Of a DNA stretch of 64,000 nucleotides, positions 36,280 through 45,869 are shown in pieces. The position numbers were made by a program, and so were the translations under genes. This stretch comes from Altererythrobacter sp. (GTDB lineage: Bacteria; Pseudomonadota; Alphaproteobacteria; Sphingomonadales; Sphingomonadaceae): the NCBI GenBank assembly GCA_016793865.1, contig JAEULJ010000001.1, positions 248,001 to 312,000 of the forward strand, read 5' to 3'. Positions within the stretch are counted from its first letter, which is position 1. Every line of letters starts with the position of its first letter. The notes beneath the pieces were generated by a model. It was not told the DNA's origin, ran no database searches, and saw only the letters and a program-made list of their open reading frames with translations.

Positions 36280-37566
36280 TCAGAAATAGTCGCGCACCGC
36301 CTGGAAAACGCGCGTGATCGGCCCCAGCCCGGCGAAGCGCCGCACGGCGGTGGTGCGGTCCCGGATCGAACGGATATCGACAGGATCGTCCGCCGCATAA
36401 AGGCACAGGCCCGCCAGCGTGGCGAAGCCGGGCGTCGCGTGGGCTTCGGGCAGACCGGTGACGTGGGGCGGCTTGCCCACGCGAACGGCGCGGCCGAGCG
36501 CGCCCTGCATGAACTCCGCGATGCCGTGAAGCTCGGCACCGCCGCCGGTCAGCACCACCTGGCCCGCGTTGGCGCCAGAGAAGCCGAGTGTCTTCAAAGA
36601 TTTGCCGACCTCGCTCGCCAGATAGGACAGGCGTTCCGTCACCACCCCCACGAGCTCCGCCCGGGCGATACGATTATGCTCGTCCGCGCCGCGCGCCGGC
36701 GGCCCCGCCGCCTCCTCTCCGGGACCGTTCACCGGCACCATCTCGCGGTGATCGGTCGGCGTGGCGATGGCCGATCCTGAAACGCATTTCAGCCGCTCCG
36801 CCTGTCCACGGCGTATGCCGAAGCTGGAGGCCACCGCGTCGGTGATGTCGTTCGAGCCGAGCGGGATCGACTTGAGGCCCAGCAGCATCCCGCCGGCATG
36901 AACCGAGACATTGGTGACCTGTGCCCCGATCTCGACCAGCGCCACCCCCAGGTCGCGCTCCTCGGATGAAAGGCACGCATAGGCGCTGGCGAGCGGACTG
37001 GCGACAACGGCGTCGACGTCGAGATGCGCGTTCTGCACCGCCTCGATCAGGTTTCTGACCGGTGCGCCCTCCGCCATGACGACATGGATATCGACCCCCA
37101 GCGTCTCGGCGTGCAGCCCCTTGGGATTGGCAACACCATGCGCGCCGTCGAGCGTGTAATGCGCTGGCTGGGCATGGAGGACCATGCGGCCATCGGGCTG
37201 GAGCATATCGCGCGCGGCGGCGAGGAGGTGGTCGATGTCGTCCTCCTCGATGCGCCGGCCGCCAACGGCGATCTCCACGCTCGCCACCTTGCTGGACAAG
37301 CCCGCGCCCGCGCAACCGATGGTGACGCTGGCGATGGTAGTGCGGGCGGCGGCCTCCGCCTTCTCGACCGCCTGGCGGATTGCCTCGCTCGCGGCGCGCA
37401 TGTCCGTGACATAGCCGCGCTTGACGCCCTCGGCCTTGCGGTGGCTCGATCCCAGCACCTGGAGAACGCCGTTGTCGTCCTGTCCCAGGATCATGCAGGA
37501 TACGCGGAAGGATCCGATGTTCACGGCCGCATAGGCACGGGTGAAGCGGGCATTCGTGGCGGCCAT
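36280..37566 (-). CDS. ftsA: Cell-division protein FtsA
   Basis: Actin-like ATPase that anchors FtsZ to the membrane. The 428-residue protein has the phosphate-1 region AAVNIGSFRVSC, the SHRKAEGVKRGYVTDM motif and SVTIGCAGAGLSS. It has the phosphate-2 region ALVEIGAQVTNVSVHAGG and the adenosine motif VLTGGGAELHGI. The C-terminal amphipathic segment is TRVFQAVRDYF. The ATG at 37566 shares one base with the ftsQ stop. Confidence 0.95.
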   Translation of the reverse strand: MAATNARFTRAYAAVNIGSFRVSCMILGQDDNGVLQVLGSSHRKAEGVKRGYVTDMRAASEAIRQAVEKAEAAARTTIASVTIGCAGAGLSSKVASVEIAVGGRRIEEDDIDHLLAAARDMLQPDGRMVLHAQPAHYTLDGAHGVANPKGLHAETLGVDIHVVMAEGAPVRNLIEAVQNAHLDVDAVVASPLASAYACLSSEERDLGVALVEIGAQVTNVSVHAGGMLLGLKSIPLGSNDITDAVASSFGIRRGQAERLKCVSGSAIATPTDHREMVPVNGPGEEAAGPPARGADEHNRIARAELVGVVTERLSYLASEVGKSLKTLGFSGANAGQVVLTGGGAELHGIAEFMQGALGRAVRVGKPPHVTGLPEAHATPGFATLAGLCLYAADDPVDIRSIRDRTTAVRRFAGLGPITRVFQAVRDYF

Positions 37567-38501
37567 CAGTTCTTCGTCTCCGCCTGGCCGGCGCCGTTCG
37601 CGGCCATGCGTTCGAGCGCGCTGGCGTTGCACGGCCCGTCCTTGCAGCGAAACGCCGCCTGCCCTGCCACGCGCATGTCCACCGCCTCCACCCGTCCGCC
37701 CAGCAGCCTGTTCGCGCCATCGAGCTTTGCGAAGCGCACCAGAGCGGCGGCGGCGCGCTCCTCTTCCGGGAGCGCGAGCAACTGCCCGGTCTTGAAGGTC
37801 AGGTTCCAGCGGCGATTGCCGACCCATTCGGCGGAGGCGACCTGCGGCTTGAGCGCCGGAGCGGTATCGAGCAGCGCGTCGAGCGCGCCGACCTTGCGTT
37901 GGGCGCCCGGCCCGGAAATCACCAGCTTGCCCTTTGCGCGGGCGGGGCTGATCGGTTCCAGCACATGGCCCGTTGGATCGATCAGCACCAGATGATCGGG
38001 CCTGGCCAGAACGGCGTGCTCACGGCGTTCCACGATGTCGATCGCCAGCGTGTCGGGCAGGCGGCGCGAGACACGGGCGTCGCTCACCCACGGCAGGGCG
38101 AGCAATTCGCTCCGCAGCGCCTCGAGATCGAGCAGCGGCATCGGCTGGTCCTTGTGCTGCAGCGCGCGCTCGTAAACCGCCATCTCGTTCATCCGCTTCG
38201 TGCCGGTCACGCTGACATGGCGAACGCGAAAGCCGGCGCCGGCCGCCACCCGCGCCGCCTCCGCCTCGGCGACGGCGGTCGCCCCGGTCACGCTCGCCAG
38301 CGCCCAGCCGGCGGCGAGGATGGCCGCGAAGATCAGCGCCAGAAACGCCTTGTGAAGTTGCGCCTCAGTGAAGGGCAACAGCGCCAGCGCCCGGCCCACT
38401 GCGCCGACGGTCCGGTTCTGCGCCGTCCGCGCCGCGCGGCTGCGCCCGCGGGCCGCGGCCGACCGGCGGATGCCGGGGGCGGAACGCACGACCTTAGCCA
38501 T
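37566..38501 (-). CDS. ftsQ: Cell-division protein FtsQ
   Basis: Bitopic divisome protein that links early and late stages. The 311-residue protein has a basic cytoplasmic N-terminus (about 60 residues, rich in Arg), one transmembrane helix (KAFLALIFAAILAAGWALA, about residues 57-75), a POTRA domain beginning near VRHVSVTGTKRMNE, and the FtsQ/DivIB domain (VSRRLPDTLAIDIVERREHAVL). The ATG at 38501 overlaps the ddl stop by 8 bp; a long in-frame upstream extension is inside ddl and is ignored. Confidence 0.94.
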   Translation of the reverse strand: MAKVVRSAPGIRRSAAARGRSRAARTAQNRTVGAVGRALALLPFTEAQLHKAFLALIFAAILAAGWALASVTGATAVAEAEAARVAAGAGFRVRHVSVTGTKRMNEMAVYERALQHKDQPMPLLDLEALRSELLALPWVSDARVSRRLPDTLAIDIVERREHAVLARPDHLVLIDPTGHVLEPISPARAKGKLVISGPGAQRKVGALDALLDTAPALKPQVASAEWVGNRRWNLTFKTGQLLALPEEERAAAALVRFAKLDGANRLLGGRVEAVDMRVAGQAAFRCKDGPCNASALERMAANGAGQAETKN

Positions 38502-39468
38502 CGGCCCTGCTCCCCTGTCGGCCCGCATGATGGCGCAGCGCGGCGGCCAGTATGGCTTCCACCAGATCGCCATAGTCCATGCCCGCATGGCGCGCCTGTT
38601 CGGGCACCAGGCTGAGCGGGGTCATTCCCGGCTGGGTGTTGGTTTCGAGCACGAACAGCCCGTCCTCGCCAAGGTCTTCATCCCAGCGGAAGTCGGTCCG
38701 GCTGGTGCCGCGGCATCCCAGCACCCGGTGCGCGCGCAGGGCGTATTCAAGGCACAGATCGCGGATGCGATCAGGGATCGCGGCGGGGCAGACGTGCTCG
38801 GTCATGCCCTCGGTATATTTGGCGTCGAAATCGTAGAAGCCGGACTTGGGCTTAAGTTCGGTCACCGCCAGCGCGCGCGGGCCATCGGCGAAATCGACCA
38901 CCGCCGAGGTCAGCTCGCGGCCCTTGATATAGGGTTCGGCGAGCAGTTCTGGAAAATCGCGCCACGGCCCCACGGCGTCCGGGGCGATTGGATTGGCGTA
39001 ATTGCTTTCATCGGTGACGATGGCCACGCCGACCGAGCTGCCCTCGTTCACCGGCTTGAGCACATAAGGGCGCGGCAGCGGATCGCGCTCGAACAATTCC
39101 TCGCTCTTCACTATCCGCCCGCCGGGCATGGGGATGCCGTGCGGCACCAGCGCCTGCTTGGTAAGCTGCTTGTCGATCGCGATGACCGAGGTGGCCAGGC
39201 CCGAATGGGTGTAGGCCACGCCCATCAGGTCCATCAGCCCCTGCACAGTGCCATCCTCTCCCGGCACACCGTGGAGCGCGTTGAACACCACATCGGGCGC
39301 GGCTTCGGCGAGCCGCGCCGCGACCTGCCGGTCCATGTCGATGCGCGTAACGCGATGTCCGCGCTCCTCGAGCGCCTTGGCCACACCCTCGCCGCTCATC
39401 AGCGACACGGGCCGCTCGTTGGCCCATCCGCCCATCAGGACGGCGACATGGAGCTTGCCGAGGCTCAT
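38494..39468 (-). CDS. ddl: D-alanine-D-alanine ligase
   Basis: ATP-dependent ligation of two D-alanines for the peptidoglycan stem. The 324-residue ATP-grasp protein has LHVAVLMGGWANERPVSL at residues 5-22, the YTHSGLATSVIAIDKQLTK region, the VLKPVNEGSSVGV motif, and the metal-binding FVLETNTQPGMT near residue 275. The ATG at 39468 overlaps the murB stop (ATGA). Confidence 0.96.
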   Translation of the reverse strand: MSLGKLHVAVLMGGWANERPVSLMSGEGVAKALEERGHRVTRIDMDRQVAARLAEAAPDVVFNALHGVPGEDGTVQGLMDLMGVAYTHSGLATSVIAIDKQLTKQALVPHGIPMPGGRIVKSEELFERDPLPRPYVLKPVNEGSSVGVAIVTDESNYANPIAPDAVGPWRDFPELLAEPYIKGRELTSAVVDFADGPRALAVTELKPKSGFYDFDAKYTEGMTEHVCPAAIPDRIRDLCLEYALRAHRVLGCRGTSRTDFRWDEDLGEDGLFVLETNTQPGMTPLSLVPEQARHAGMDYGDLVEAILAAALRHHAGRQGSRADG

Positions 39469-40445
39469 ACCCGCCCCACCCGCTGGATTTCCCACTCGAG
39501 GCTCACACCGCTCGCGGCATAGACCTTCTCACGCACCAGCTCGCCCAGCCCCTCGATATCGGCGCTGGTGGCGGATCCGGTGTTGATAAGGAAGTTGGTG
39601 TGCTTCTCGCTCACCTGCGCACCGCCCAGCTTGAGGCCGCGGCAGCCGGCCCGGTCGACCAGTTCCCAGGCCTTCGCGCCGGGCGGGTTCTTGAAGGTCG
39701 AGCCGCCGGTCTTGGTGCGCAGCGGCTGGCTATCCTCGCGGGCGCGGGCGATGCGGTCCATCTCCGCGCCGATCGCGCCGGGATTGCCGGGCGTGCCCTG
39801 AAACCGCGCCGCCACCACCACCGCTCCACCGGGCAGTTCGGAGTGGCGATAGCTGTAGCGCAGCTGTCCAACGGGCAACGTCGCCAGTTCGCCATCGGGC
39901 AGCAGCACATCGCAATCGATCAGGATATCGGCCACCTCGCGCCCGTAGGCGCCGCCATTCATGCGCACGAAGCCACCCACCGTGCCCGGAATGCCGCGCA
40001 GGAACTCGAGCCCGGCGATGCCGGCATCGCGGGCGGTACTGGCGACGAGAATGCCGTGCGCGCCCGCTCCGCAGGCCAACACATGGCCGTCGCGCACCTC
40101 GACCTTCGCGAATGGCTTGCCGAGGCGGACCACCACTCCGGGCACCCCGCCGTCGCGCACGATGAGGTTGGAGCCCAGACCGAGCGCCATCACCGGAAGC
40201 TGGCCGTCGAGCGCTTCGAGGAAATACTGGAGATCCGCCATGTCGGCGGGCTCGAACAACCAGTCGGCGCTGCCGCCGGCCTTGAACCAGACCAGCGGGC
40301 CGAGCGGAGCGTCGCGCAGGATCCGCCCGCGCACGCCGTCGGTGGGAACCGGTGCATCGATCGCGCCCCCGACCGCGCGGCCGGGCTCGCAACCGGGCGC
40401 CATGCCGTCATCCTCGCGCGGCCAGGAGGGGACCGCCATCGTCAC
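39465..40445 (-). CDS. murB: UDP-N-acetylenolpyruvoylglucosamine reductase
   Basis: FAD- and NADPH-dependent reduction to UDP-MurNAc. From the GTG at 40445, which overlaps the murC stop (GTGA), the protein has 326 residues; ATG at 40439 is a close alternative. Motifs are [15 protein letters not shown] (FAD domain), [16 protein letters not shown] and [17 protein letters not shown]. The catalytic serine is in GGSTFKNP, and the C-terminal [17 protein letters not shown] has the essential glutamate downstream. It belongs to the shorter type II class that lacks the YGDYL loop. Confidence 0.95.
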   Translation of the reverse strand: MTMAVPSWPREDDGMAPGCEPGRAVGGAIDAPVPTDGVRGRILRDAPLGPLVWFKAGGSADWLFEPADMADLQYFLEALDGQLPVMALGLGSNLIVRDGGVPGVVVRLGKPFAKVEVRDGHVLACGAGAHGILVASTARDAGIAGLEFLRGIPGTVGGFVRMNGGAYGREVADILIDCDVLLPDGELATLPVGQLRYSYRHSELPGGAVVVAARFQGTPGNPGAIGAEMDRIARAREDSQPLRTKTGGSTFKNPPGAKAWELVDRAGCRGLKLGGAQVSEKHTNFLINTGSATSADIEGLGELVREKVYAASGVSLEWEIQRVGRV

Positions 40446-41872
40446 GCCGCCTGCCGCTCCTTGTTGACCGCATCCGCAAGTCCGGCAGCCCATTTGGTGA
40501 TGTCGCCCGCGCCGAGACAAACGATGTAGTCGCCCGGCTGAACCTCCGGCGCGAGAGCTTTCGCCAGTTCGCCGGCATCGGCGATGATCACCGCGGAACG
40601 ATGGCCGCGTGCCTTGAGCCCGGCGACCAGCGCCGCGCTGTCCACCCCGGCGATGGGATCCTCTCCCGCCGTGTAGACGGGTGCCGCGTACACCATGTCG
40701 GCATCGTTGAAGGCACTCTGGAAGTCATCCATCAGGTCGCGAAGCCGGGTGAAGCGATGCGGCTGGACGACCGCCAGCACGCGCGCGTCTCCCGCGCTCT
40801 CGCGCGCGGCGGCGAGCACCGCCCTGATCTCGACCGGGTGGTGCGCGTAATCGTCGATCACCACCGCCTTGCCGCCGCCCTCGACCGGCACCTCGCCAAC
40901 CCTGGTGAAGCGCCGCCGCACGCCGCCGAACTGCGCGAAGCCGGTACGGATCACATCGTCGGCGCAGCCCATCTCGATCGCCACGGCGATCGCGGCGAGC
41001 GCGTTCTGGACATTGTGGCGGCCCGGCATCGGCAGGCGCACGCCCTCGATGCGCCGGTCCTCCGCGGCGCGCTGGCGCACGATCACATCGAACACATTGC
41101 CGCCCGCCTGGGCACGCACATTCACCCCGCAGATGTCGGCCTGGAGCGAGAAGCCGTAGCTGATGACGCGCCGGTCGCGGATCTCGCCGATCACCGCCTG
41201 CACCTCGGGATGGTCGATGCACAGGATCGCCGCGCCATAAAAGGGCACGTTGTGGATGAACTCCACAAAGGCCCGGCGCACCCCCGCGAAATCGCCGTAA
41301 TGGTCGAGGTGCTCGGGATCGATATTGGTGACGACCGCGATGGTCCCGTCGAGCCGCAGGAAGCTGCCGTCGCTCTCGTCCGCCTCAACCACCATCCAGT
41401 CCGAGGTGCCGAGCCGCGCGTTCGAGCCGTATTGCTCGATGATCCCGCCGTTGATGACCGTTGGGTCGATCCCGCCCGCATCGAGCAGGGCGGCGATCAT
41501 GCTTGTGGTGGTGGTCTTTCCATGCGTGCCGGCGATGGCGACGGTCGATTTCAGCCGCATCAGCTCGGCCAGCATCTCGGCGCGGCGGACCACGGGAATG
41601 CGGTTTTCGAGCGCGAAGGCGACCTCGGGATTGCTACGCTTGACCGCCGTGGAGGTGACCACGACCCCCGCCCCGGCGACATTCTCCGCGCTATGACCGG
41701 TGGCGACCGGGATGCCCCGCGCACGCAGCCGCTCGACGCTGGCGCTGTCCGACAGGTCAGAGCCCTGCACCGCATAGCCCAGATTGTGCATCACCTCGGC
41801 GATGCCCGACATGCCGATCCCGCCGATGCCGACGAAATGGACGGTGCCGATGTCGGTGGGGACGCCCTTCAT
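40442..41872 (-). CDS. murC: UDP-N-acetylmuramate-L-alanine ligase
   Basis: Adds L-Ala to UDP-MurNAc. The 476-residue Mur ligase has the N-terminal [20 protein letters not shown], the ATP loop [17 protein letters not shown] (about residues 112-128), EADESDGSF, and [13 protein letters not shown] in the central domain. The C-terminal domain has [16 protein letters not shown]. The ATG at 41872 overlaps the murG stop (ATGA). Confidence 0.97.
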   Translation of the reverse strand: MKGVPTDIGTVHFVGIGGIGMSGIAEVMHNLGYAVQGSDLSDSASVERLRARGIPVATGHSAENVAGAGVVVTSTAVKRSNPEVAFALENRIPVVRRAEMLAELMRLKSTVAIAGTHGKTTTTSMIAALLDAGGIDPTVINGGIIEQYGSNARLGTSDWMVVEADESDGSFLRLDGTIAVVTNIDPEHLDHYGDFAGVRRAFVEFIHNVPFYGAAILCIDHPEVQAVIGEIRDRRVISYGFSLQADICGVNVRAQAGGNVFDVIVRQRAAEDRRIEGVRLPMPGRHNVQNALAAIAVAIEMGCADDVIRTGFAQFGGVRRRFTRVGEVPVEGGGKAVVIDDYAHHPVEIRAVLAAARESAGDARVLAVVQPHRFTRLRDLMDDFQSAFNDADMVYAAPVYTAGEDPIAGVDSAALVAGLKARGHRSAVIIADAGELAKALAPEVQPGDYIVCLGAGDITKWAAGLADAVNKERQAA

Positions 41873-43197
41873 GGCCTTTGTCCGTCCTTGGGCCGGCCCA
41901 GGCCCAGCGGACCCTGCCTGTCACCGGCATATCCGGTCCGTGCCGAGCTTGTCGAAGCACGCGCGCCCACGTTCGCTGCTTCTCCGCCCACCCGGATCAC
42001 ATCCATCAGCTCCTCGCCCCCGAAGCTCTCCACCAGATCCGCCAGCTCGCGCGCCGCCTCGGGCCGCCCACAGTTCCAGGCGGCATGGGCAGCGTTTGCC
42101 AGGCCTTCGCGGTCATCGGCCAGCACCATGATCTGCTTGCAGATGTCCTTCGCCAGCTTCTGCAGCAACTCCGACTGCCGCCGGCGAAGCGCATTGCCTT
42201 CATCGCCCATCGCGGAGGTGTCGCGCACGGTCGCCAGCGGCTGGCGGATCATGCGCGCCCCGCCGGCCTTCACGATCTCGCGGGTGTTGGCGGCCTGGTG
42301 ATCGTCGGTCGCACCGGGGAGGGGGATGAGGATCGCGGGGCGGCCCACGGTGGTCAGTTCGGCGATGGTGGAGGCGCCGGCGCGGCCGATGAACAGGTGG
42401 GTGTCGGCCAGCCGCGCGGCCATGTCCTCGAAATAGGTGCCCAGTTCGGCCGGGATGTCATGGCTCCGATAGCGATCGCGCACACGGTCGAGATCCTCGG
42501 GACGGCATTGCTGCGTCACCTGCAATCGCATGCGGATAGCCGGCGGCAGCATCGCCAGCCCTTCCGGCACCACTTCGCTCAGGATGCGCGCACCCTGGCT
42601 GCCGCCGGTCACCAGCACCCGCAGCAGCCCGTCCTCGGGCAGCGGGGGATAATCCAGATCGCGCAGGGCCAGCACCTCTGGCCGGACCGGGTTGCCGACG
42701 CAGAAGGTCTTGGCCGCATGATCGGGCTTGGCGCGGTCGACCTGCGGATAGGCGGTGGCGATCGCCTGAACGCGACCGGCGAGGAAGCGGTTGACCCGGC
42801 CCAGCACCGCGTTCTGCTCGTGGATCACCGTGGGGATGCCCGCACCGGTGGATGCCAGCAGCGCGGGGAGCGAGGGATAGCCGCCGAAGCCGATCACCGC
42901 GCTCGGCTCGAAACTGTCGAACAGGCGCCGGGCCATCGCGCGGCCTTCCATCACCGCCGAAAGGCCCTTGAACCAGCCGAGCGGGTTCTTGCCGAAGCGG
43001 CCCGCCGGAATGACATGGGCGGCGAGGAAATCGGGCTTGCCGGGAATGGCCTCGCCCCGCGCATCGGTGATGAGCGCGACATGGTGCCCGCGGCGCTCCA
43101 GCTCCGTCGCCAGCGCGAAGGCGGGGATCAGGTGCCCCCCGGTCCCGCCCGCGGCAAGCACATAGTGCCGGTTCGCCCGTATCCCGCGCTGGGTCAC
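41869..43197 (-). CDS. murG: Lipid II synthase MurG, with repeat-derived C-terminal tail
   Basis: Transfers GlcNAc to lipid I at the cytoplasmic face of the inner membrane. Motifs are the N-terminal [20 protein letters not shown] (about residues 14-33), [37 protein letters not shown] and [13 protein letters not shown]. From the GTG at 43197 (GTGA overlap with ftsW) it has 442 residues, above the usual 360-390. The last 33 or so residues, starting [16 protein letters not shown], are encoded by a dispersed hairpin element (41939-41961) and nearby sequence, so the enzyme appears to have captured repeat DNA as a tail. Confidence 0.94.
   Translation of the reverse strand: MTQRGIRANRHYVLAAGGTGGHLIPAFALATELERRGHHVALITDARGEAIPGKPDFLAAHVIPAGRFGKNPLGWFKGLSAVMEGRAMARRLFDSFEPSAVIGFGGYPSLPALLASTGAGIPTVIHEQNAVLGRVNRFLAGRVQAIATAYPQVDRAKPDHAAKTFCVGNPVRPEVLALRDLDYPPLPEDGLLRVLVTGGSQGARILSEVVPEGLAMLPPAIRMRLQVTQQCRPEDLDRVRDRYRSHDIPAELGTYFEDMAARLADTHLFIGRAGASTIAELTTVGRPAILIPLPGATDDHQAANTREIVKAGGARMIRQPLATVRDTSAMGDEGNALRRRQSELLQKLAKDICKQIMVLADDREGLANAAHAAWNCGRPEAARELADLVESFGGEELMDVIRVGGEAANVGARASTSSARTGYAGDRQGPLGLGRPKDGQRP
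41939..41961. repeat. Dispersed hairpin repeat inside the 3' end of murG
   Basis: CGTGC and GCACG flank CGA-GCTTG-TCG-AA, giving a bulged stem-loop. On the murG strand it reads GTGCTTCGACAAGCTCGGCAC, slightly variable between genomes in my memory. This motif is a common intergenic repeat in sphingomonads and other proteobacteria, and its translations give the tell-tale [11 protein letters not shown] peptide seen here. Confidence 0.7.
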
Positions 43198-44456
43198 GGC
43201 ACGATCTCGCGCTTTAGCAGCACCACTCCGCTGGCACGCTTTTCCGACCAGCCGATGAAATCGGCGAGGCCGCGCGTTTCGCGCTTCAGGTGCGGGTTGC
43301 GGCGCGTCACCGCCAGCAGCAGGCCAACGGTCAGGCACACCGCTATGGTGGACGATCCGCCATAGCTCACCAGCGGCAGGGTCATGCCCTTGGAGGGGAA
43401 GAGCTGGAGGTTGACGAGAATGTTGATGAACGCCTGTCCGCCCAGCAGCGCGATCAGCCCCGCTCCGCCGAGCAGGGCGAACAGATCGTCCTCGTCCATC
43501 AGCTTCATCAACACGCGCGCCACGATCGCGAGATAGGCCAGGACCACCAGCGCGCATACCACCAGACCGAATTCTTCCCCGATCACGGAGAAGATATAGT
43601 CGGTGTGCGCCTCGGGCAGGGTCATCTTGCGGATGCCCAGGCCATAGCCCGCGCCGAGCCAGCCGCCCGCGCTCAGCGTGCGGCTGGCGAGGTCCACCTG
43701 GTCGAAGGCGGTGCCCCCGCCGACGAATGCGTCGATGCGGTGGCGGGCGTTGTCATAGAGGAAATAGGCCGCCGTCAGCAGAGCCACGCCCCCTCCGGCC
43801 AACATCCCCAGCCCCTTCATCGGCGCGCCGGCGATCAGGATCAGCACGAACCAAACACCCGCGAACAGGATCGCATCGCCCAGGTTCGGCTGCATCATCA
43901 GCAGCATCACGATCACCCCGAGCAGTATGCCGGTCAGGGGAACCGCCGGGATCGCGGGATCGCGCAGCCGCCACGAAAGTATCCACGCCATGGTGACCGC
44001 GGCGGCGGGCTTGAGGAATTCCGACGGCTGAAACCGCATTCCCAGGTTCAGCCACCGCCGCGCGCCGTTGATCTCCTGCCCCACGATGGGCACCAGGAAC
44101 AGCGCGCCCAGCATCGCGGCAGCCAGCACCACCGCCAGCCGCCGCGCCTGTTCCCGGCTCAGCGTCGATACGCCCAGCATCAGCGCGATGCCCACGAACT
44201 GCCAGGCGAGGTGGCGGGTGAAGAAATACAGCGGCGAGAGTATCTCGTTCGTGCCCGATAGCCGGGCGGCGCTGGCCGGGCTGGCCGCCGCGACCGCGAC
44301 CGATCCGCCCGCCATCAGCATCAGGATCAGCCCGAGCAGAACCCGGTCCACCTCGCGCCACCAGATGCGCAGCTCCGCCATATGCGACTTTGGGCGCCGG
44401 GGAACGTAGGCGCGCTTGCCGGCGCGGGGGATATAGGGGCGTTCGGCTGCGCTCAT
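43194..44456 (-). CDS. ftsW: Divisome lipid II polymerase FtsW
   Basis: SEDS-family glycosyltransferase that works with FtsI. The 420-residue protein has about ten transmembrane segments after a basic 45-residue N-terminus. Landmarks are WLNLGMRFQPSEFLKPAAAV and the large periplasmic-loop region (EAHTDYIFSVIGEEFGLV), which contains the conserved acidic residues. The C-terminal segment GMTLPLVSYGGSS is the SEDS signature. The ATG at 44456 overlaps the murD stop. Confidence 0.96.
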   Translation of the reverse strand: MSAAERPYIPRAGKRAYVPRRPKSHMAELRIWWREVDRVLLGLILMLMAGGSVAVAAASPASAARLSGTNEILSPLYFFTRHLAWQFVGIALMLGVSTLSREQARRLAVVLAAAMLGALFLVPIVGQEINGARRWLNLGMRFQPSEFLKPAAAVTMAWILSWRLRDPAIPAVPLTGILLGVIVMLLMMQPNLGDAILFAGVWFVLILIAGAPMKGLGMLAGGGVALLTAAYFLYDNARHRIDAFVGGGTAFDQVDLASRTLSAGGWLGAGYGLGIRKMTLPEAHTDYIFSVIGEEFGLVVCALVVLAYLAIVARVLMKLMDEDDLFALLGGAGLIALLGGQAFINILVNLQLFPSKGMTLPLVSYGGSSTIAVCLTVGLLLAVTRRNPHLKRETRGLADFIGWSEKRASGVVLLKREIVP

Positions 44457-45706
44457 GCGGCCTCTCCCTGCAAGGCAATGACGGCGGCGCGGAACGCTTC
44501 GCCCCGGTGTTCGAAATCGCGGAACTGGTCGAAACTGGCGCAGGCCGGGCTGAGGAGGACGGTGTCGCCCGGCTCGGCGGCATGAGCCGCTTCCTCCACC
44601 GCGCGCTCCAGCGTCTGCGAGCGAAGCGTGAGCACCCGCCCTTCGAGCAGCCGCGCGAAATCCTCGCCCGACTTGCCGATGGTATAGGCCGCCTTCACAT
44701 GCCCCAGCTCGGCCTCGCACTCTCCCAGAAGTGTCTGATCTGGGCCGGGCTCCTTGGCGAGCCCGCCGACGATCCAGTGGATGTTCTCGAATGCCGCCAG
44801 CGCCGGCGCCGTCGCCGCGGTGTTGGTGCCCTTGCTGTCGTTGACCCAAGCTACCCCGCCGATCTCCGCGACCCGCTCCATGCGGTGGGGAAGGCCGGGG
44901 TAGGTGCGGAGGCCTTCGATGATAGCGTTCTCGGATACGCCTAGCACATCGCAGACCGTTGATGCCGCCGTCGCATTCTCGTAGTTATGTTGCCCTTGCA
45001 ACGCCGGTGCATTTAACGTGCCCTCGATAGGAGCCCACAAGTCTCCAGCGCGGGCATCAAATGACTTTCCGCCCCGCTGCATCTCGAACAAGCGCATCTT
45101 CGAACGTTCGTAAGCGCCGAAGCTCTCGTAGCGGTCGAGGTGATCCGGCGTGATATTGAGCAGCATCGCCACGTCGCAATCGAGGCTGTAGGTGAGGTCG
45201 ATCTGGTAGCTCGACAGCTCGAGGACATAGACCCCGCCCTCCGGCAGAGAATCCTGCTCGAGAATCGGCAGGCCGATGTTGCCGCCCATCGTGGTCGGCA
45301 CGCCCGCGGTCTTGAGGATGTGGTGGGTGAGCGCGGTGGTGGTGGACTTGCCGTTGGTGCCGGTGATGCCCACCACTTTGTGCGGCGGCAGCGAGGCGCG
45401 TGCCTGCGCGAACAGCTCGATGTCGCCGATCACCGGAACGCCGAATTTCGCGGCGTGCCCGGCGATGGGGTGGGTGTTGAGCGGCACCCCGGGGCTGACC
45501 ACGACGCCCGCGTAGCCGGTGAGGTCCGCATCCAGCGGATCGGCGACGGCGGCGCGGCCCACGAAAGCCTCGCGCGCCTCGGCGCGGTCGTCCCACGCCA
45601 GCACCTCGGCCCCGCTCGCCAGCAGCGCCTCGGCGGTCGCCTTGCCCGAGCGGGCCAGGCCGAGCACGGCATATCGTTTGCCGCTCCAGGTAGGAGAAGT
45701 AATCAC
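44453..45706 (-). CDS. murD: UDP-N-acetylmuramoylalanine-D-glutamate ligase
   Basis: Adds D-Glu to UDP-MurNAc-L-Ala. The 417-residue Mur ligase begins VITSPTWSGKRYAVLGLARS from a GTG at 45706. It has the ATP loop VVGITGTNGKSTTTALTHH and LNITPDHLDRYESF. The C-terminal domain has NDSKGTNTAATAPALAAF and LLSPACASFDQF. Upstream in-frame codons translate the repeat cluster (LSQPSPAGGEG), which I take as non-coding. It is separated from mraY by 163 bp of hairpin-rich repeat DNA, the largest gap within the mur part of the cluster. Confidence 0.95.
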   Translation of the reverse strand: MITSPTWSGKRYAVLGLARSGKATAEALLASGAEVLAWDDRAEAREAFVGRAAVADPLDADLTGYAGVVVSPGVPLNTHPIAGHAAKFGVPVIGDIELFAQARASLPPHKVVGITGTNGKSTTTALTHHILKTAGVPTTMGGNIGLPILEQDSLPEGGVYVLELSSYQIDLTYSLDCDVAMLLNITPDHLDRYESFGAYERSKMRLFEMQRGGKSFDARAGDLWAPIEGTLNAPALQGQHNYENATAASTVCDVLGVSENAIIEGLRTYPGLPHRMERVAEIGGVAWVNDSKGTNTAATAPALAAFENIHWIVGGLAKEPGPDQTLLGECEAELGHVKAAYTIGKSGEDFARLLEGRVLTLRSQTLERAVEEAAHAAEPGDTVLLSPACASFDQFRDFEHRGEAFRAAVIALQGEAA

Positions 45707-45725
45707 GAAGCCACCAAGCTGATAG

Positions 45726-45844
45726 CCCTCTCCCCCTGCGGGAGAGGGTTGGGAGAGGGGTCTGCCGCGACAGCGGCAGCGCGCGCCGTCGCCCCCCCTC
45801 CTTCCGCGTCTTCGACGCTCCCTCCTCTCCGGCAAGGGGAGAGG
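45726..45844. repeat. Hairpin-rich repeat cluster between mraY and murD
   Basis: Three stems are visible: CCCTCTCCC/GGGAGAGGG (45726-45748, 9 bp), CTGCCGC/GCGGCAG (45762-45779, 7 bp) and CCTCTCC/GGAGAGG (45824-45844, 7 bp). The first and third arms are related in sequence and the third is inverted, as in a small mobile palindromic element. The GGAGAGGGTTGGGAGAGGGG string is of a kind widespread in sphingomonad intergenic DNA, from memory. Confidence 0.65.
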
Positions 45845-45869
45845 AAAACAAGCAGAGAGAAACCGGAAA

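Noticed and set aside
45707..45835. N-terminal extension of MurD through the repeat cluster
   Set aside because: The frame is open but translates repeat DNA (LSQPSPAGGEG type) and has no conserved residues. The family start is the GTG at 45706.
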